Assembly (NCBI GenBank): GCA_025454915.1
Contig: JALONN010000001.1
Location: 1 to 64,000, forward strand
DNA: 64,000 nt
Reading direction: 5' to 3'
DNA from: Raineya sp.
GTDB taxonomy: Bacteria; Bacteroidota; Bacteroidia; Cytophagales; Thermonemataceae
The translations under genes and the position numbers were made by a program. Position 1 is the first letter of the stretch. Every line of letters starts with the position of its first letter. Below, piece by piece: positions 26,917-34,337 of the stretch. Below the pieces are notes generated by a model. It had not been told where the DNA came from and ran no database searches. It worked only from the letters and a program-made list of their open reading frames with translations.

Positions 26917-27500
26917 ATATTTTTAGGAGCTAAATATTTATCAATTACGTTTTTTTCTTCTGTATTGAGGTTTTTATAATCTTTATCTGAATAAGGTTTT
27001 AATTTGATGGCTACATTTTGAGCATCTAATAAGGTGCTTATTTGAATTAAATCTTCGGGTTCAGTACCCAAAAATGGAATATGAATTTTGGTATGATCTT
27101 TTAAGTAAAATTTATAATCGAGATGTGGACGATACCGCCAGCGAACAAGTGTAAGCTCTACATAATCAATATCTTGATAGAGAATATTACGAGTTTTATG
27201 AAAAAATCTGATGAAAATAGAATCCTGATAAAAGATTTTAAAGAAGGGCGTTCCTATTAAAATAATAAGCAAAGGAATCAACAAAACAGCACCATTTTTT
27301 AGATTTGCTAAACTTTTATCTGTATAGAGACTAGACAAGCCTGCTGCTAATATAAAACAGCCTAAAGTTGTTAGTACATCCATCCAAGCATGCCGAGAAA
27401 AAGCCAATACTCTGTCTCTTGAACTCAAAAACTGCCTGATAAGGTAAGAATGGAGATAATAAGATGCAACTAAGGATACAAAAAAGATAATATATTCCAT
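26913..27500 (-). CDS. Membrane protein with PH-like C-terminal domain, unknown
   Basis: A 195-residue protein with three hydrophobic segments (about 1-18, 42-62, 72-90). A soluble ~100-residue tail follows (ILYQDIDYVELTLVRWRYRP, FYLKDHTKIHIPFLG), which recalls the bacterial PH-like domain of short membrane proteins. The 3' end overlaps the 120-residue gene by 4 bases. Function unknown. Confidence 0.55.
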   Translation of the reverse strand: MEYIIFFVSLVASYYLHSYLIRQFLSSRDRVLAFSRHAWMDVLTTLGCFILAAGLSSLYTDKSLANLKNGAVLLIPLLIILIGTPFFKIFYQDSIFIRFFHKTRNILYQDIDYVELTLVRWRYRPHLDYKFYLKDHTKIHIPFLGTEPEDLIQISTLLDAQNVAIKLKPYSDKDYKNLNTEEKNVIDKYLAPKNI

Positions 27501-27510
27501 AGAATCGTGA

Positions 27511-27546
27511 TAAAAAAAGTAGAAGCTCCACTATGGAACTTCTACT
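27511..27546 (-). terminator. Terminator of purL
   Basis: On the minus strand AGTAGAAGTTCCA pairs with TGGAGCTTCTACT (13 pairs, one G-U) around a three-base loop and is followed by seven T. It lies 32-67 bases after the purL stop and before the next gene. Confidence 0.75.
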
Positions 27547-27577
27547 AAAAAGCAAAAAAACTATTTTTTTTCCAAAT

Positions 27578-29818
27578 TTATTTACTCATTTGAGCTCCTA
27601 AACTATTGTTATAGATGTATTTAGCTTCATCAGCATCCAATACTTTTTTGCCATCAATTTCGTAGTCACCTTGTGTTACTTTTCCTAAGAAACGGAAAGG
27701 AATACCTTTTGCATTCATAAATTTCTCAAAACTAAGAGTAGATTTAGCCTTACTACTCACAGAAACAATGACACGGCTCTGGCTCTCTCCAAACAAATAA
27801 GCATCTTTTCTATACAAAGGGTCGGTGGCGATACTAAAACCTAAATTACGAGGCATTGCAGACTCAGCAAGGGCAACAAACAAACCTCCATCAGACAAAT
27901 CGTGTGCAGAACGAATCAGTTTGTTTTGAATCAAGCCTTTTACTACATCCTGAAGTGCAAATTCATCTTCTAAATTGAAGCGAGGAGAGCCTGAGGCTTC
28001 AATTTGTAGGTAAGAATATAAATATTCAGAACTTGAAATACAGTTTTTAGGTTCACCAAGTAAATAAATCCAGTCTCCTTCATCTTTAAAATCGAGAGTC
28101 ATTTTGTGTTCCTGATTTTCCAGAATGCCAAGCATTCCGATAGTAGGAGTAGGGAATACAGGTGTTTCCACGCCATCAATTTTAGACTGGTTGTAAAAAC
28201 TTACGTTTCCTCCAGTTACAGGTGTACCAAATTTCTTACAAGCTTTACTCATACCTTTGATAGCACCTACAAATTGCCAGTAAACTTCTGGATTATAAGG
28301 GTTTCCAAAATTTAAACAGTTGGTAATAGCAATGGGTTCACCACCGCTACATACAATATTTCTGGCAGCTTCGGCTACAGCAATTGCACAACCTTCTTCA
28401 GGGTTGGCGTGTACATATCTGGAGTTACAATCTACGGTTATCACGATAGATTTGTCCGTTCCTTTTACAAGAACAACAGCTGCATCAGAAGGCTGATTGG
28501 TACTTTGGTTGGCTGTACCGACCATCGAATCGTACTGTTCGTATATCCAACGTTTTGAGCAAATATTGGGATGTGTAAGTAAAAACTTTCCAATTTTAGA
28601 GATATCATTTACTTTAATATCTGCTACCTGATTGATATTAAATTTCTGATGTTCTGCAAAATAAGCAGGCTCTTTGTAGTCTCTTTTATAAACTGGAGCT
28701 CCACCACCCAAAACCAAACTTTCTGCTGGTACTTTTGCAATGGCATCACCTAAAATCATGAATTTTAAGATACCTGTATTGGTTACTTCTCCAATCTGAC
28801 TACAATTCAAATCCCATTTCTTAAAAATAGCTTCAATTTCTTTTTCTTTTCCTTTTTCAACTACCAAAAGCATTCTTTCCTGCGATTCTGAAATCAGGAT
28901 TTCAAAAGGCTGCATATTCTCCTGACGCAAAGGCACTTTATCTAAGTGAATATCCATACCTACGCCACCTTTTGCACTCATTTCGGAAGTGGAGCAGATA
29001 ATCCCAGCAGCTCCCATATCTTGGATACCTACGATGAAACCTGTATCAATAGCTTCTAAGGTAGCTTCTAAAAGAAGTTTTTCTTGGAAAGGGTCACCCA
29101 CTTGTACAGCAGGTAAATCTTTAATAGACTCACCTGTAAGGTCTTTGGAGGCAAAAGCAGCTCCACCCACACCATCTTTGCCAGTAGCCGAACCTACAAT
29201 ATAAACAGGGTTACCCACACCCAAAGCAATGGCTCTTGCTACTTTATCAGTTTTTACAACACCAGCAGAAAAAGCATTTACTAACGGATTGATGGTAAAG
29301 GACTTATCAAAAAACACTTCGCCACCTACCGTTGGAATGCCAAAAGCATTTCCATAATCGCCAATACCTTTTACAACACCTTTGAGCAAATAACGGGTTT
29401 TCTCAAGAGATAAATCACCAAAACGAAGTGAATTAAGCTGGGCGATTGGTCTTGCACCCATCGTGAAAATATCTCTGTTGATACCTCCCACACCTGTTGC
29501 TGCACCCTGATAGGGTTCTAAGGCAGAGGGGTGATTGTGAGACTCAATTTTAAAACTAATTGCATAACCATCGCCAATATCTACCAAACCTGCATTTTCT
29601 TCACCTGCTTTGGCAAGCATTTTAGGAGAATCTTTAGGAAGCGTTTTGAGCCAAACAATAGAGTTTTTGTATGAGCAGTGCTCAGACCACATGGCTGAAT
29701 AGATACAAAGCTCTGTAAAATTTGGTTTTCTACCCAAAATCTCCACAATCTTATGATACTCCTCTTCTAAAAGTCCTAGTTTTTGGGCTGTTTCTACTAA
29801 ATCGGGGCGAGTTGTCAT
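27578..29818 (-). CDS. purL: Phosphoribosylformylglycinamidine synthase subunit PurL
   Basis: A 746-residue protein, the size of the small PurL that works with separate PurQ and PurS. Recognised motifs are MWSEHCSYKNS, SFKIESHNHPSALEPYQGAA, TGVGGINRDIFTMGARPIA, GIPTVGGE and, in the second half, NCLNFGNPYNPEVYW and TGGNVSFYNQS. It makes formylglycinamidine ribotide from FGAR, ATP and ammonia in purine synthesis. PurQ and PurS are not adjacent. It stands alone with its own terminator. Confidence 0.95.
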   Translation of the reverse strand: MTTRPDLVETAQKLGLLEEEYHKIVEILGRKPNFTELCIYSAMWSEHCSYKNSIVWLKTLPKDSPKMLAKAGEENAGLVDIGDGYAISFKIESHNHPSALEPYQGAATGVGGINRDIFTMGARPIAQLNSLRFGDLSLEKTRYLLKGVVKGIGDYGNAFGIPTVGGEVFFDKSFTINPLVNAFSAGVVKTDKVARAIALGVGNPVYIVGSATGKDGVGGAAFASKDLTGESIKDLPAVQVGDPFQEKLLLEATLEAIDTGFIVGIQDMGAAGIICSTSEMSAKGGVGMDIHLDKVPLRQENMQPFEILISESQERMLLVVEKGKEKEIEAIFKKWDLNCSQIGEVTNTGILKFMILGDAIAKVPAESLVLGGGAPVYKRDYKEPAYFAEHQKFNINQVADIKVNDISKIGKFLLTHPNICSKRWIYEQYDSMVGTANQSTNQPSDAAVVLVKGTDKSIVITVDCNSRYVHANPEEGCAIAVAEAARNIVCSGGEPIAITNCLNFGNPYNPEVYWQFVGAIKGMSKACKKFGTPVTGGNVSFYNQSKIDGVETPVFPTPTIGMLGILENQEHKMTLDFKDEGDWIYLLGEPKNCISSSEYLYSYLQIEASGSPRFNLEDEFALQDVVKGLIQNKLIRSAHDLSDGGLFVALAESAMPRNLGFSIATDPLYRKDAYLFGESQSRVIVSVSSKAKSTLSFEKFMNAKGIPFRFLGKVTQGDYEIDGKKVLDADEAKYIYNNSLGAQMSK

Positions 29819-29863
29819 TTTGCAATGAATTTATTTAAGAATGAAAAACTTAGCTACTAAAAT

Positions 29864-30268
29864 TTATGATTTTCTTATAATATGTTCTTGAAACCAATTT
29901 TGTACACCTTCTAAAGAACTTTCTCCTGACGCTACGGCAATGGTAAAATCTATCAGCAATTCATCATTTACACTGTTATTGAAGGTATAGCCATTCAACA
30001 TTAAAAAAATCATGGCTGCCTGTAAACCAGTACGTTTGTTGCCATCCTGAAAAATATGATTACAAACGATATTGTACATATATAGTCCTGCTTTTTGATG
30101 CATTTCAGGATATAAGGGTTCTCCAAACATCTGAGCATGAATAGCTTCTACTAAATAATCGAGGTTTTCTTCATTTAAAAAGTTTTCTTCTGGCACAAAA
30201 TTACCTCCAAATTTAGTCACTTGGATTTTATTAATTCTAACGATTTCTTTTTTAGTTAAGTATCGCAT
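29864..30268 (-). CDS. Doc/Fic-family toxin of a type II toxin-antitoxin pair
   Basis: A 134-residue protein of the death-on-curing family. The Fic-type motif is H71-IFQ-D75-GNKRTG, which matches HxFx(D/E)GNxR; D75 is seen as in Doc. Doc proteins phosphorylate EF-Tu, and Fic relatives AMPylate targets. I place the start at 30268 (MRYLTKKEIV), which leaves 5 bases after the antitoxin stop. The longer frame from 30292 would overlap the antitoxin. It is the last gene of a three-gene minus-strand operon. Confidence 0.85.
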   Translation of the reverse strand: MRYLTKKEIVRINKIQVTKFGGNFVPEENFLNEENLDYLVEAIHAQMFGEPLYPEMHQKAGLYMYNIVCNHIFQDGNKRTGLQAAMIFLMLNGYTFNNSVNDELLIDFTIAVASGESSLEGVQNWFQEHIIRKS

Positions 30269-30273
30269 AATTT

Positions 30274-30447
30274 TTATGCCAATGCCTGCCAAACATTGCT
30301 ATAATTTTCTGTGGTTCTTTTTAATAAATCCTCAAAACGTTTGTCATCTTCTGCCATTTCTTTGATAATAGCCTTCAAAAACTCTTTATCCTCTAAAAGA
30401 ATCTCCTTGATTAACTCTTTTAATGTTTCTTTTTCTGTCAAATCCAT
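30274..30447 (-). CDS. Small antitoxin of the Doc pair
   Basis: A 57-residue ORF from ATG 30447 to TAA 30276-30274: MDLTEKETLKELIKEILLED, then KEFLKAIIKEMAEDD, and a C-terminus ending NVWQALA. It is highly charged and helical, has no signal peptide and fits the size and position of an antitoxin that masks a Doc toxin through its C-terminus. It begins 1 base after the stop of the upstream gene, and the toxin starts 5 bases after its own stop. The family was not identified by sequence; the call rests on tight coupling with the toxin gene. Confidence 0.75.
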   Translation of the reverse strand: MDLTEKETLKELIKEILLEDKEFLKAIIKEMAEDDKRFEDLLKRTTENYSNVWQALA

Positions 30448-30448
30448 A

Positions 30449-30994
30449 TTACTTTTTATTGAACAGTTTCTTATAGATTTCTATTTCTTTTTTGAACTCG
30501 TCTATTTGCTTATCTTTCTTTAAAATATCTTCTTCTAGTTTCTTTTTTTGGTCATACAATTCAATTTTATCTTTTTCAAGTTTTGTTGTTCCTACATAGT
30601 ATCCAGACCAGAACATACCTGCAAGTATAGGTAGAGTTAAAATAGTCTTCCAAGATGGCTTATTATTATTGCTGGATTTTTCTAATCCATGGTCATTAAT
30701 TTCTTGAATAAAACTATCTATATGATTTTGAGCTTTAATTCTACCCTGTGGGTCATCGTAAAAATAACTTGTTTTTTGCCCTCTTTCTTCATTTGAAAAT
30801 CCCCAAGAACTAAAAGAAATACGATTTATATTTTTGATTTTATCTTCAAAACTTAAAGGAAATATCTTTTTTAGATAACTATTTAGTGAAGCTATCCATA
30901 AACTTGGGTCTTCTGTTTTAATATTTTCCTTAAAATTTTCAAGTTGCTTGATAAATTTTTCTTTATTATTATTTCCAAACAAATTCATACCCAT
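30449..30994 (-). CDS. Membrane-anchored coiled-coil protein in the Doc operon, unknown
   Basis: A 181-residue protein. The N-terminal ~105 residues are soluble (FIKQLENFKENIKTEDPSLW, SFSSWGFSNEERGQKTSYF). One membrane helix lies at about residues 117-135 (ILTLPILAGMFWSGYYVG), and the C-terminal ~45 residues form a Lys/Glu coiled coil (DQKKKLEEDILKKDKQIDEF). The stop is 1 base before the antitoxin ATG, so it is probably the first gene of the toxin-antitoxin operon. Start at 30994 or two codons later. A third gene of this sort is unusual for a Doc module. Confidence 0.6.
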   Translation of the reverse strand: MGMNLFGNNNKEKFIKQLENFKENIKTEDPSLWIASLNSYLKKIFPLSFEDKIKNINRISFSSWGFSNEERGQKTSYFYDDPQGRIKAQNHIDSFIQEINDHGLEKSSNNNKPSWKTILTLPILAGMFWSGYYVGTTKLEKDKIELYDQKKKLEEDILKKDKQIDEFKKEIEIYKKLFNKK

Positions 30995-31004
30995 TTAGAC
31001 TTTC

Positions 31005-31037
31005 TTGTCCAAAATTACAATAAAAGTCTTAACTTTG
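31005..31037 (+). promoter_or_regulatory. Promoter of the sufCD operon
   Basis: TTG at 31005-31007, a 22-base spacer and TAACTTTG at 31030-31037 match the Bacteroidota -33/-7 pattern; GCAG follows, as is common. The sufC start is 95 bases further on, so a leader of about 90 bases is expected. Confidence 0.6.
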
Positions 31038-31070
31038 CAGACTTATTTTAATTTTTTGGAACAAATATAC

Positions 31071-31091
31071 ACTTCCATTAGTTTTGGAAGT
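31071..31091. promoter_or_regulatory. Operator-like inverted repeat in the sufC leader
   Basis: ACTTCCA (31071-31077) and TGGAAGT (31085-31091) form a perfect 7-bp inverted repeat with a 7-base centre. It lies between the divergent suf and toxin-antitoxin operons, downstream of the suf promoter. The size and symmetry suit a dimeric regulator; none is identified. Confidence 0.35.
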
Positions 31092-31132
31092 AAAACTATT
31101 CATTTTTTTCACCTAATAAATATTTTTCAGTA

Positions 31133-31885
31133 ATGCTTTCTATAAAGAATTTACAAGCAAGAATAGAGGAAAAGGAAATACTAAAAGGCATTAGCCTTGA
31201 AATACGCCCCGGCGAAGTACACGCAATCATGGGACCCAATGGTTCAGGAAAGAGTACCCTTGCTTCGGTGCTTGCAGGAAAAGACCAATACGAAATAACA
31301 GGTGGCGAAGTTCGCTTTTTGGATAAAGATTTACTCGAATTAGCTCCTGAAGAGAGAGCAGGTGAGGGGATATTTTTGGCATTTCAGCACCCCGTAGAAA
31401 TACCAGGGGTAACCACTACCAATTTCTTAAAAACAGCCATGAACGAAATTCGTAAATATCGTGGTCTAGAGCCTTTGGATGCCGTTCAGTTTTTAAAACT
31501 CTTAAAAGAAAAAGCAAAAATCTTACAGATGGACGAAAGCCTTATGAAACGTTCATTGAACGAAGGTTTTTCGGGTGGCGAGAAAAAACGTAATGAAATT
31601 TTCCAAATGGCAATGCTTGAGCCTCGTTTGGCTGTATTGGATGAAACTGATTCAGGACTTGATATTGATGCTTTGCGTATTGTGGCAGAGGGTGTTAATA
31701 AGCTCAAAAACAGTCAGAATGCATTCCTGATTATCACACACTTTCAACGTATTTTGGATTATATCCAACCTGATTTTGTACACGTATTATTTGATGGCAG
31801 AATTATCAAGTCTGGAGGTAAAGAACTTGCTTTGGAACTCGAAGAAAAAGGTTACGATTGGGTAAAAGCAGAAGCAGCAGTTTAA
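31133..31885 (+). CDS. sufC: Fe-S cluster assembly ATPase SufC
   Basis: A 250-residue ABC-type ATPase: Walker [10 protein letters not shown], the SufC-typical [11 protein letters not shown], signature [15 protein letters not shown], Walker [17 protein letters not shown], and [14 protein letters not shown]. SufC powers the SufBCD scaffold that builds Fe-S clusters in the cytoplasm. sufD follows 108 bases downstream. The upstream gene is divergent, so sufB, which normally precedes sufC, is not here. Confidence 0.95.
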   Translation: MLSIKNLQARIEEKEILKGISLEIRPGEVHAIMGPNGSGKSTLASVLAGKDQYEITGGEVRFLDKDLLELAPEERAGEGIFLAFQHPVEIPGVTTTNFLKTAMNEIRKYRGLEPLDAVQFLKLLKEKAKILQMDESLMKRSLNEGFSGGEKKRNEIFQMAMLEPRLAVLDETDSGLDIDALRIVAEGVNKLKNSQNAFLIITHFQRILDYIQPDFVHVLFDGRIIKSGGKELALELEEKGYDWVKAEAAV

Positions 31886-31993
31886 ATGGTAAATGTATAA
31901 TTGCTAAATGCTAAATAATTTATTATTCAATCATTTAGTGTTAAACATTAAACCATCCGATTATTCTATCATTCAATCATTTATAAAATATTT
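31886..31993. repeat. AT-rich intergenic repeat-like spacer between sufC and sufD
   Basis: The 108-base spacer has short repeated words: AAATG...GCTAAATGCTAAAT, and ATTCAATCATTTA twice (31925-31937 and 31971-31983). A spacer rich in the same GCTAAATG and GCTAAAA words lies at 47450-47500. I see no ORF or strong hairpin in it. Confidence 0.35.
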
Positions 31994-33259
31994 ATGACGG
32001 ATACAGACAAAGATTTCAAATATATATTTTCTAGCGTAGCACCTCATACCACCGAATATACAAAGAATGCAAGGCAAACAGCTCTTCAACATTTAGAAGC
32101 TCTGAATTTGCCCACCACCAAACACGAAGAATGGAAATATACCAATCTCAAAAACCTTCATAAAGAAGAATTTACAACAAGTTTTTCTTTAGAAATAGAC
32201 GAAAATACTTTAAAAAGTATGTCGATTGATGGTTTGGAGGATGCTTATAAAATTGTATGTGTAGATGGTGTTTTTTATGCTAAATACTCGAATGTGCCTC
32301 AGAATATAGAAATTCTTTCTTTCTTGGAGGCAGAAAAAGCAGGAAAATTGGATAATCTGTTTTCGAGTGTTGCAAGCACCGAAAATGACTATTTCAATGC
32401 CTTGAATGCTACATACGCCCAAGAAGGAATTTACATTCGTGTTCCTAAAAATACACAATTGGATAAACCAGTTGTCGTATTTCATCTAACAGATAATCAG
32501 ACACATAATAAGGCTGTTTTAGTCAGAAATACCATTGTTTCGGAGAGTGGAAGTGAGGCAAAAATTGCTCAGATTTACCAAACCAAAGGCAATAAAACAG
32601 CTTTCGTGAGTGAGGTATCGGAGATTTTTGTAGCTCAAAATGCGTTTTTAGATTGTTATAAAATTCAGAATGAAGAAGCCCAAGTGTACAGAGTGGATAC
32701 CACACAAGTACACCAAAGCACTTACAGCCGTTTTGCCATGACGACCATTTCTCTTAAAGGGGCTTTGGTTCGTAATAACCTGAATGTACAAATTGATGGT
32801 GAACATTGTGAGACCTACATGAATGGACTTTCTTATTTGGGTGAAAAAAGCCACTTTGACCATCATACACTTGCTGACCACAGAAAACCCAATTCGTACA
32901 GCAATGAGCTTTACAAAGGGCTTTTTGATGGAAATTCGACAGGTGTATTCAATGGCAAAATTTATGTAAGACAGGATGCTCAAAAAACAAATGCTTATCA
33001 GCAGAACAGAAATGTACTTTTAAGTGAAAATGCAAGTATTTATACCAAGCCACAATTAGAAATTTGGGCTGATGACGTAAAATGCTCTCATGGAGCTACC
33101 ACAGGTAAACTCGATGAAACAGCTTTGTTTTATATGAGAGCCAGAGGTATTAGCGAAAAAGAGGCTAAAAAACTGCTTTTAAAAGCATTTGCTGGTGAAA
33201 TTTTGGAACGCATCCAAATTGAGCCACTTAAAGAATATGTAGAAACCCTAATTAGTTAA
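31994..33259 (+). CDS. sufD: Fe-S cluster assembly protein SufD
   Basis: A 421-residue protein. N-terminal EEWKYTNLKNL is typical of SufD, and the C-terminal core has FDHHTLADHRKPNSYSNELY, GVFNGKIYVRQDAQKTNAYQ, ASIYTKPQLEIWADDVKCSH, GATTG, and AFAGEILERI. SufD joins SufB and SufC to form the assembly scaffold and helps acquire iron. The last 33 codons and the terminator are duplicated about 1 kb downstream (34176-34301). No sufS or sufE follows. The in-frame 3' end matches the family, so this copy is functional. Confidence 0.93.
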   Translation: MTDTDKDFKYIFSSVAPHTTEYTKNARQTALQHLEALNLPTTKHEEWKYTNLKNLHKEEFTTSFSLEIDENTLKSMSIDGLEDAYKIVCVDGVFYAKYSNVPQNIEILSFLEAEKAGKLDNLFSSVASTENDYFNALNATYAQEGIYIRVPKNTQLDKPVVVFHLTDNQTHNKAVLVRNTIVSESGSEAKIAQIYQTKGNKTAFVSEVSEIFVAQNAFLDCYKIQNEEAQVYRVDTTQVHQSTYSRFAMTTISLKGALVRNNLNVQIDGEHCETYMNGLSYLGEKSHFDHHTLADHRKPNSYSNELYKGLFDGNSTGVFNGKIYVRQDAQKTNAYQQNRNVLLSENASIYTKPQLEIWADDVKCSHGATTGKLDETALFYMRARGISEKEAKKLLLKAFAGEILERIQIEPLKEYVETLIS

Positions 33260-33287
33260 AAAGAGCCCTGAAAAGGGCTTTTTTGTT
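33161..33287 (+). repeat. Direct repeat copy 1: 3' end of sufD plus terminator
   Basis: 127 bases that recur at 34176-34301 with about nine substitutions and one single-base deletion (about 92% identity). This copy is in frame and forms the real end of sufD. Confidence 0.9.
33260..33285 (+). terminator. sufD terminator
   Basis: A 6-bp GC-rich stem (AGCCCT / AGGGCT) with a GAAA loop, extended by an A-run on the 5' side and followed by six T. It starts directly after the sufD stop codon. Confidence 0.8.
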
Positions 33288-33342
33288 ACATACATATCTG
33301 ATAACGATTTATGTCAACAAAAAAATAAAATAATTCTTATAA

Positions 33343-33377
33343 ATAACACAATTATTAGAGGCTTCTGATTGTGTTAT
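33343..33377. repeat. Inverted repeat upstream of the methyltransferase gene
   Basis: ATAACACAAT (33343-33352) and its exact complement ATTGTGTTAT (33368-33377) are separated by 15 bases. It lies 45 bases before the methyltransferase start. It could be an operator or a relic of the process that brought in this gene. Confidence 0.45.
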
Positions 33378-33422
33378 AAGCTTGTTATCTTTTATTTATT
33401 AAACTTGAAAATCTGTTCTTGA

Positions 33423-34139
33423 ATGGAAATAAATATTTACAATCCAGACTATGTTAAAGGGTTATTTAATAGAATGAGTAGCTCATACGAAAGAATGAAT
33501 TTTATCACTTCCTTTGGTTTTTCAATTCGTTGGCGAAGGCAATTTCTGGAAAAACTGAAACAGACAGATCATAAAGCTGAAATAATCGATTTACTCACAG
33601 GAATGGGAGAGACATGGAATGCAACAAAAAACAAATTGCCTAATTCAAATCTTACAGTTTTGGACTTCTCTGATGGAATGCTTCAATATGCAAAACAGAA
33701 AAGTAAAACAAAATTTAATGACCAAGTGATTGTTTTACAACAAGATATTTTAAAAAACGAGTTACCAAGCAACTATTTTGATTTTGTAATTTGTGCCTTT
33801 GGACTTAAAACTTTTAACACTGAACAATTACAAATATTAGCTTTGGAAACAAAAAGAATTTTAAAGCAGGGTGGGCAATTTTCATTTATTGAAATCTCCG
33901 AACCCAGTAATAAGCTATTAAAGATACTTTATGGTTTTTATTTGGGACAAATTATACCCATTTTGGGAAAACTATTTTTAGGAAATCCTGATGAATATAA
34001 AATGCTTTGGAAATATACCAGCAAGTTTAAAAATGCTAAAATTGCGTCTGATATTTTTTCAAATGTAGGACTAGAAACCCATTATATTTCATATTTTTAT
34101 GGTTGTGCAACAGGATTTTATGGTATGAAAAATGATTAA
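33423..34139 (+). CDS. UbiE/COQ5-like SAM-dependent methyltransferase
   Basis: A 238-residue class I methyltransferase. The N-terminus has the UbiE-like 'V..LF..(M/I)...YE.MN...SFG....WR' pattern (VKGLFNRMSSSYERMNFITS, FGFSIRWRR). Motif I is IIDLLTGMGETW, where the usual Gly-rich DxxxGTG is altered; LDFSDGML and FDFVICAFGLKTF follow. Family members methylate quinone precursors or other small molecules. A bona fide menG/ubiE would be longer in its motif I and usually lies in other contexts, so the substrate is unknown. The gene lies between the two copies of the sufD 3' end and is probably accessory. Confidence 0.75.
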   Translation: MEINIYNPDYVKGLFNRMSSSYERMNFITSFGFSIRWRRQFLEKLKQTDHKAEIIDLLTGMGETWNATKNKLPNSNLTVLDFSDGMLQYAKQKSKTKFNDQVIVLQQDILKNELPSNYFDFVICAFGLKTFNTEQLQILALETKRILKQGGQFSFIEISEPSNKLLKILYGFYLGQIIPILGKLFLGNPDEYKMLWKYTSKFKNAKIASDIFSNVGLETHYISYFYGCATGFYGMKND

Positions 34140-34148
34140 TCCCTTTCC
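34131..34148. repeat. Short direct repeat, copy 1 (remnant tail of a convergent gene)
   Basis: AATGATTAATCCCTTTCC here and AATGATTAAT-TAAT-CCCTTTCC at 36201-36222 differ only by a 4-base TAAT. The following ~25 bases also resemble each other. Read on the minus strand both end with codons for ERD and a stop, as in the 203-aa gene at 36210. Copy 1 looks like a leftover tail of that gene. Confidence 0.6.
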
Positions 34149-34175
34149 TCGTTTTGTGCTTTCTTTTTTTATTAG

Positions 34176-34271
34176 GAAACTAAAAAACTGCTTTTAAAAG
34201 CTTTCGCTGGCGAAATTCTGGAACGCATCAAATTAAGCCACTCAAAGAATATGTAGAAACCCTAATTAGTT
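34176..34271 (+). pseudogene. Remnant of a second sufD 3' end (direct repeat copy 2)
   Basis: These bases align to codons near the end of sufD (repeat runs to 34301 with the terminator). A single-base deletion in CATC(C)AAATT shifts the frame, and there is no 5' part, so it is not expressed as SufD. Of the coding substitutions about half or more are synonymous (GCA/GCT, TTT/TTC, GGT/GGC, TTG/CTG). This suggests that the copy diverged while still part of a functional sufD and was later joined here by recombination. Confidence 0.85.
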
Positions 34272-34298
34272 AAAAAAAGCCCTGAAAAGGGCTTTTTT
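34272..34298 (+). terminator. Duplicated sufD terminator
   Basis: The same AGCCCT-GAAA-AGGGCT hairpin with T-run as after sufD, with one base different in the 5' A-run. It now lies between the methyltransferase and the WG-repeat gene and can stop reading from the former. Confidence 0.75.
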
Positions 34299-34323
34299 GT
34301 TTTTAGGAAAAACTTTATATTTG
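34296..34323 (+). promoter_or_regulatory. Possible promoter of the WG-repeat gene
   Basis: TTTG (34296-34299), a 16-base spacer and TATATTTG (34316-34323), an exact TAnnTTTG. The spacer is slightly short. The -33 element lies in the T-run of the duplicated terminator. Confidence 0.4.
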
Positions 34324-34337
34324 AAATATACTATGAA

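Noticed and set aside
33423..34139. Calling the methyltransferase menG/ubiE
   Set aside because: Motif I is altered (DLLTGMGE) and the gene sits in a variable locus; a housekeeping quinone methyltransferase is not supported.
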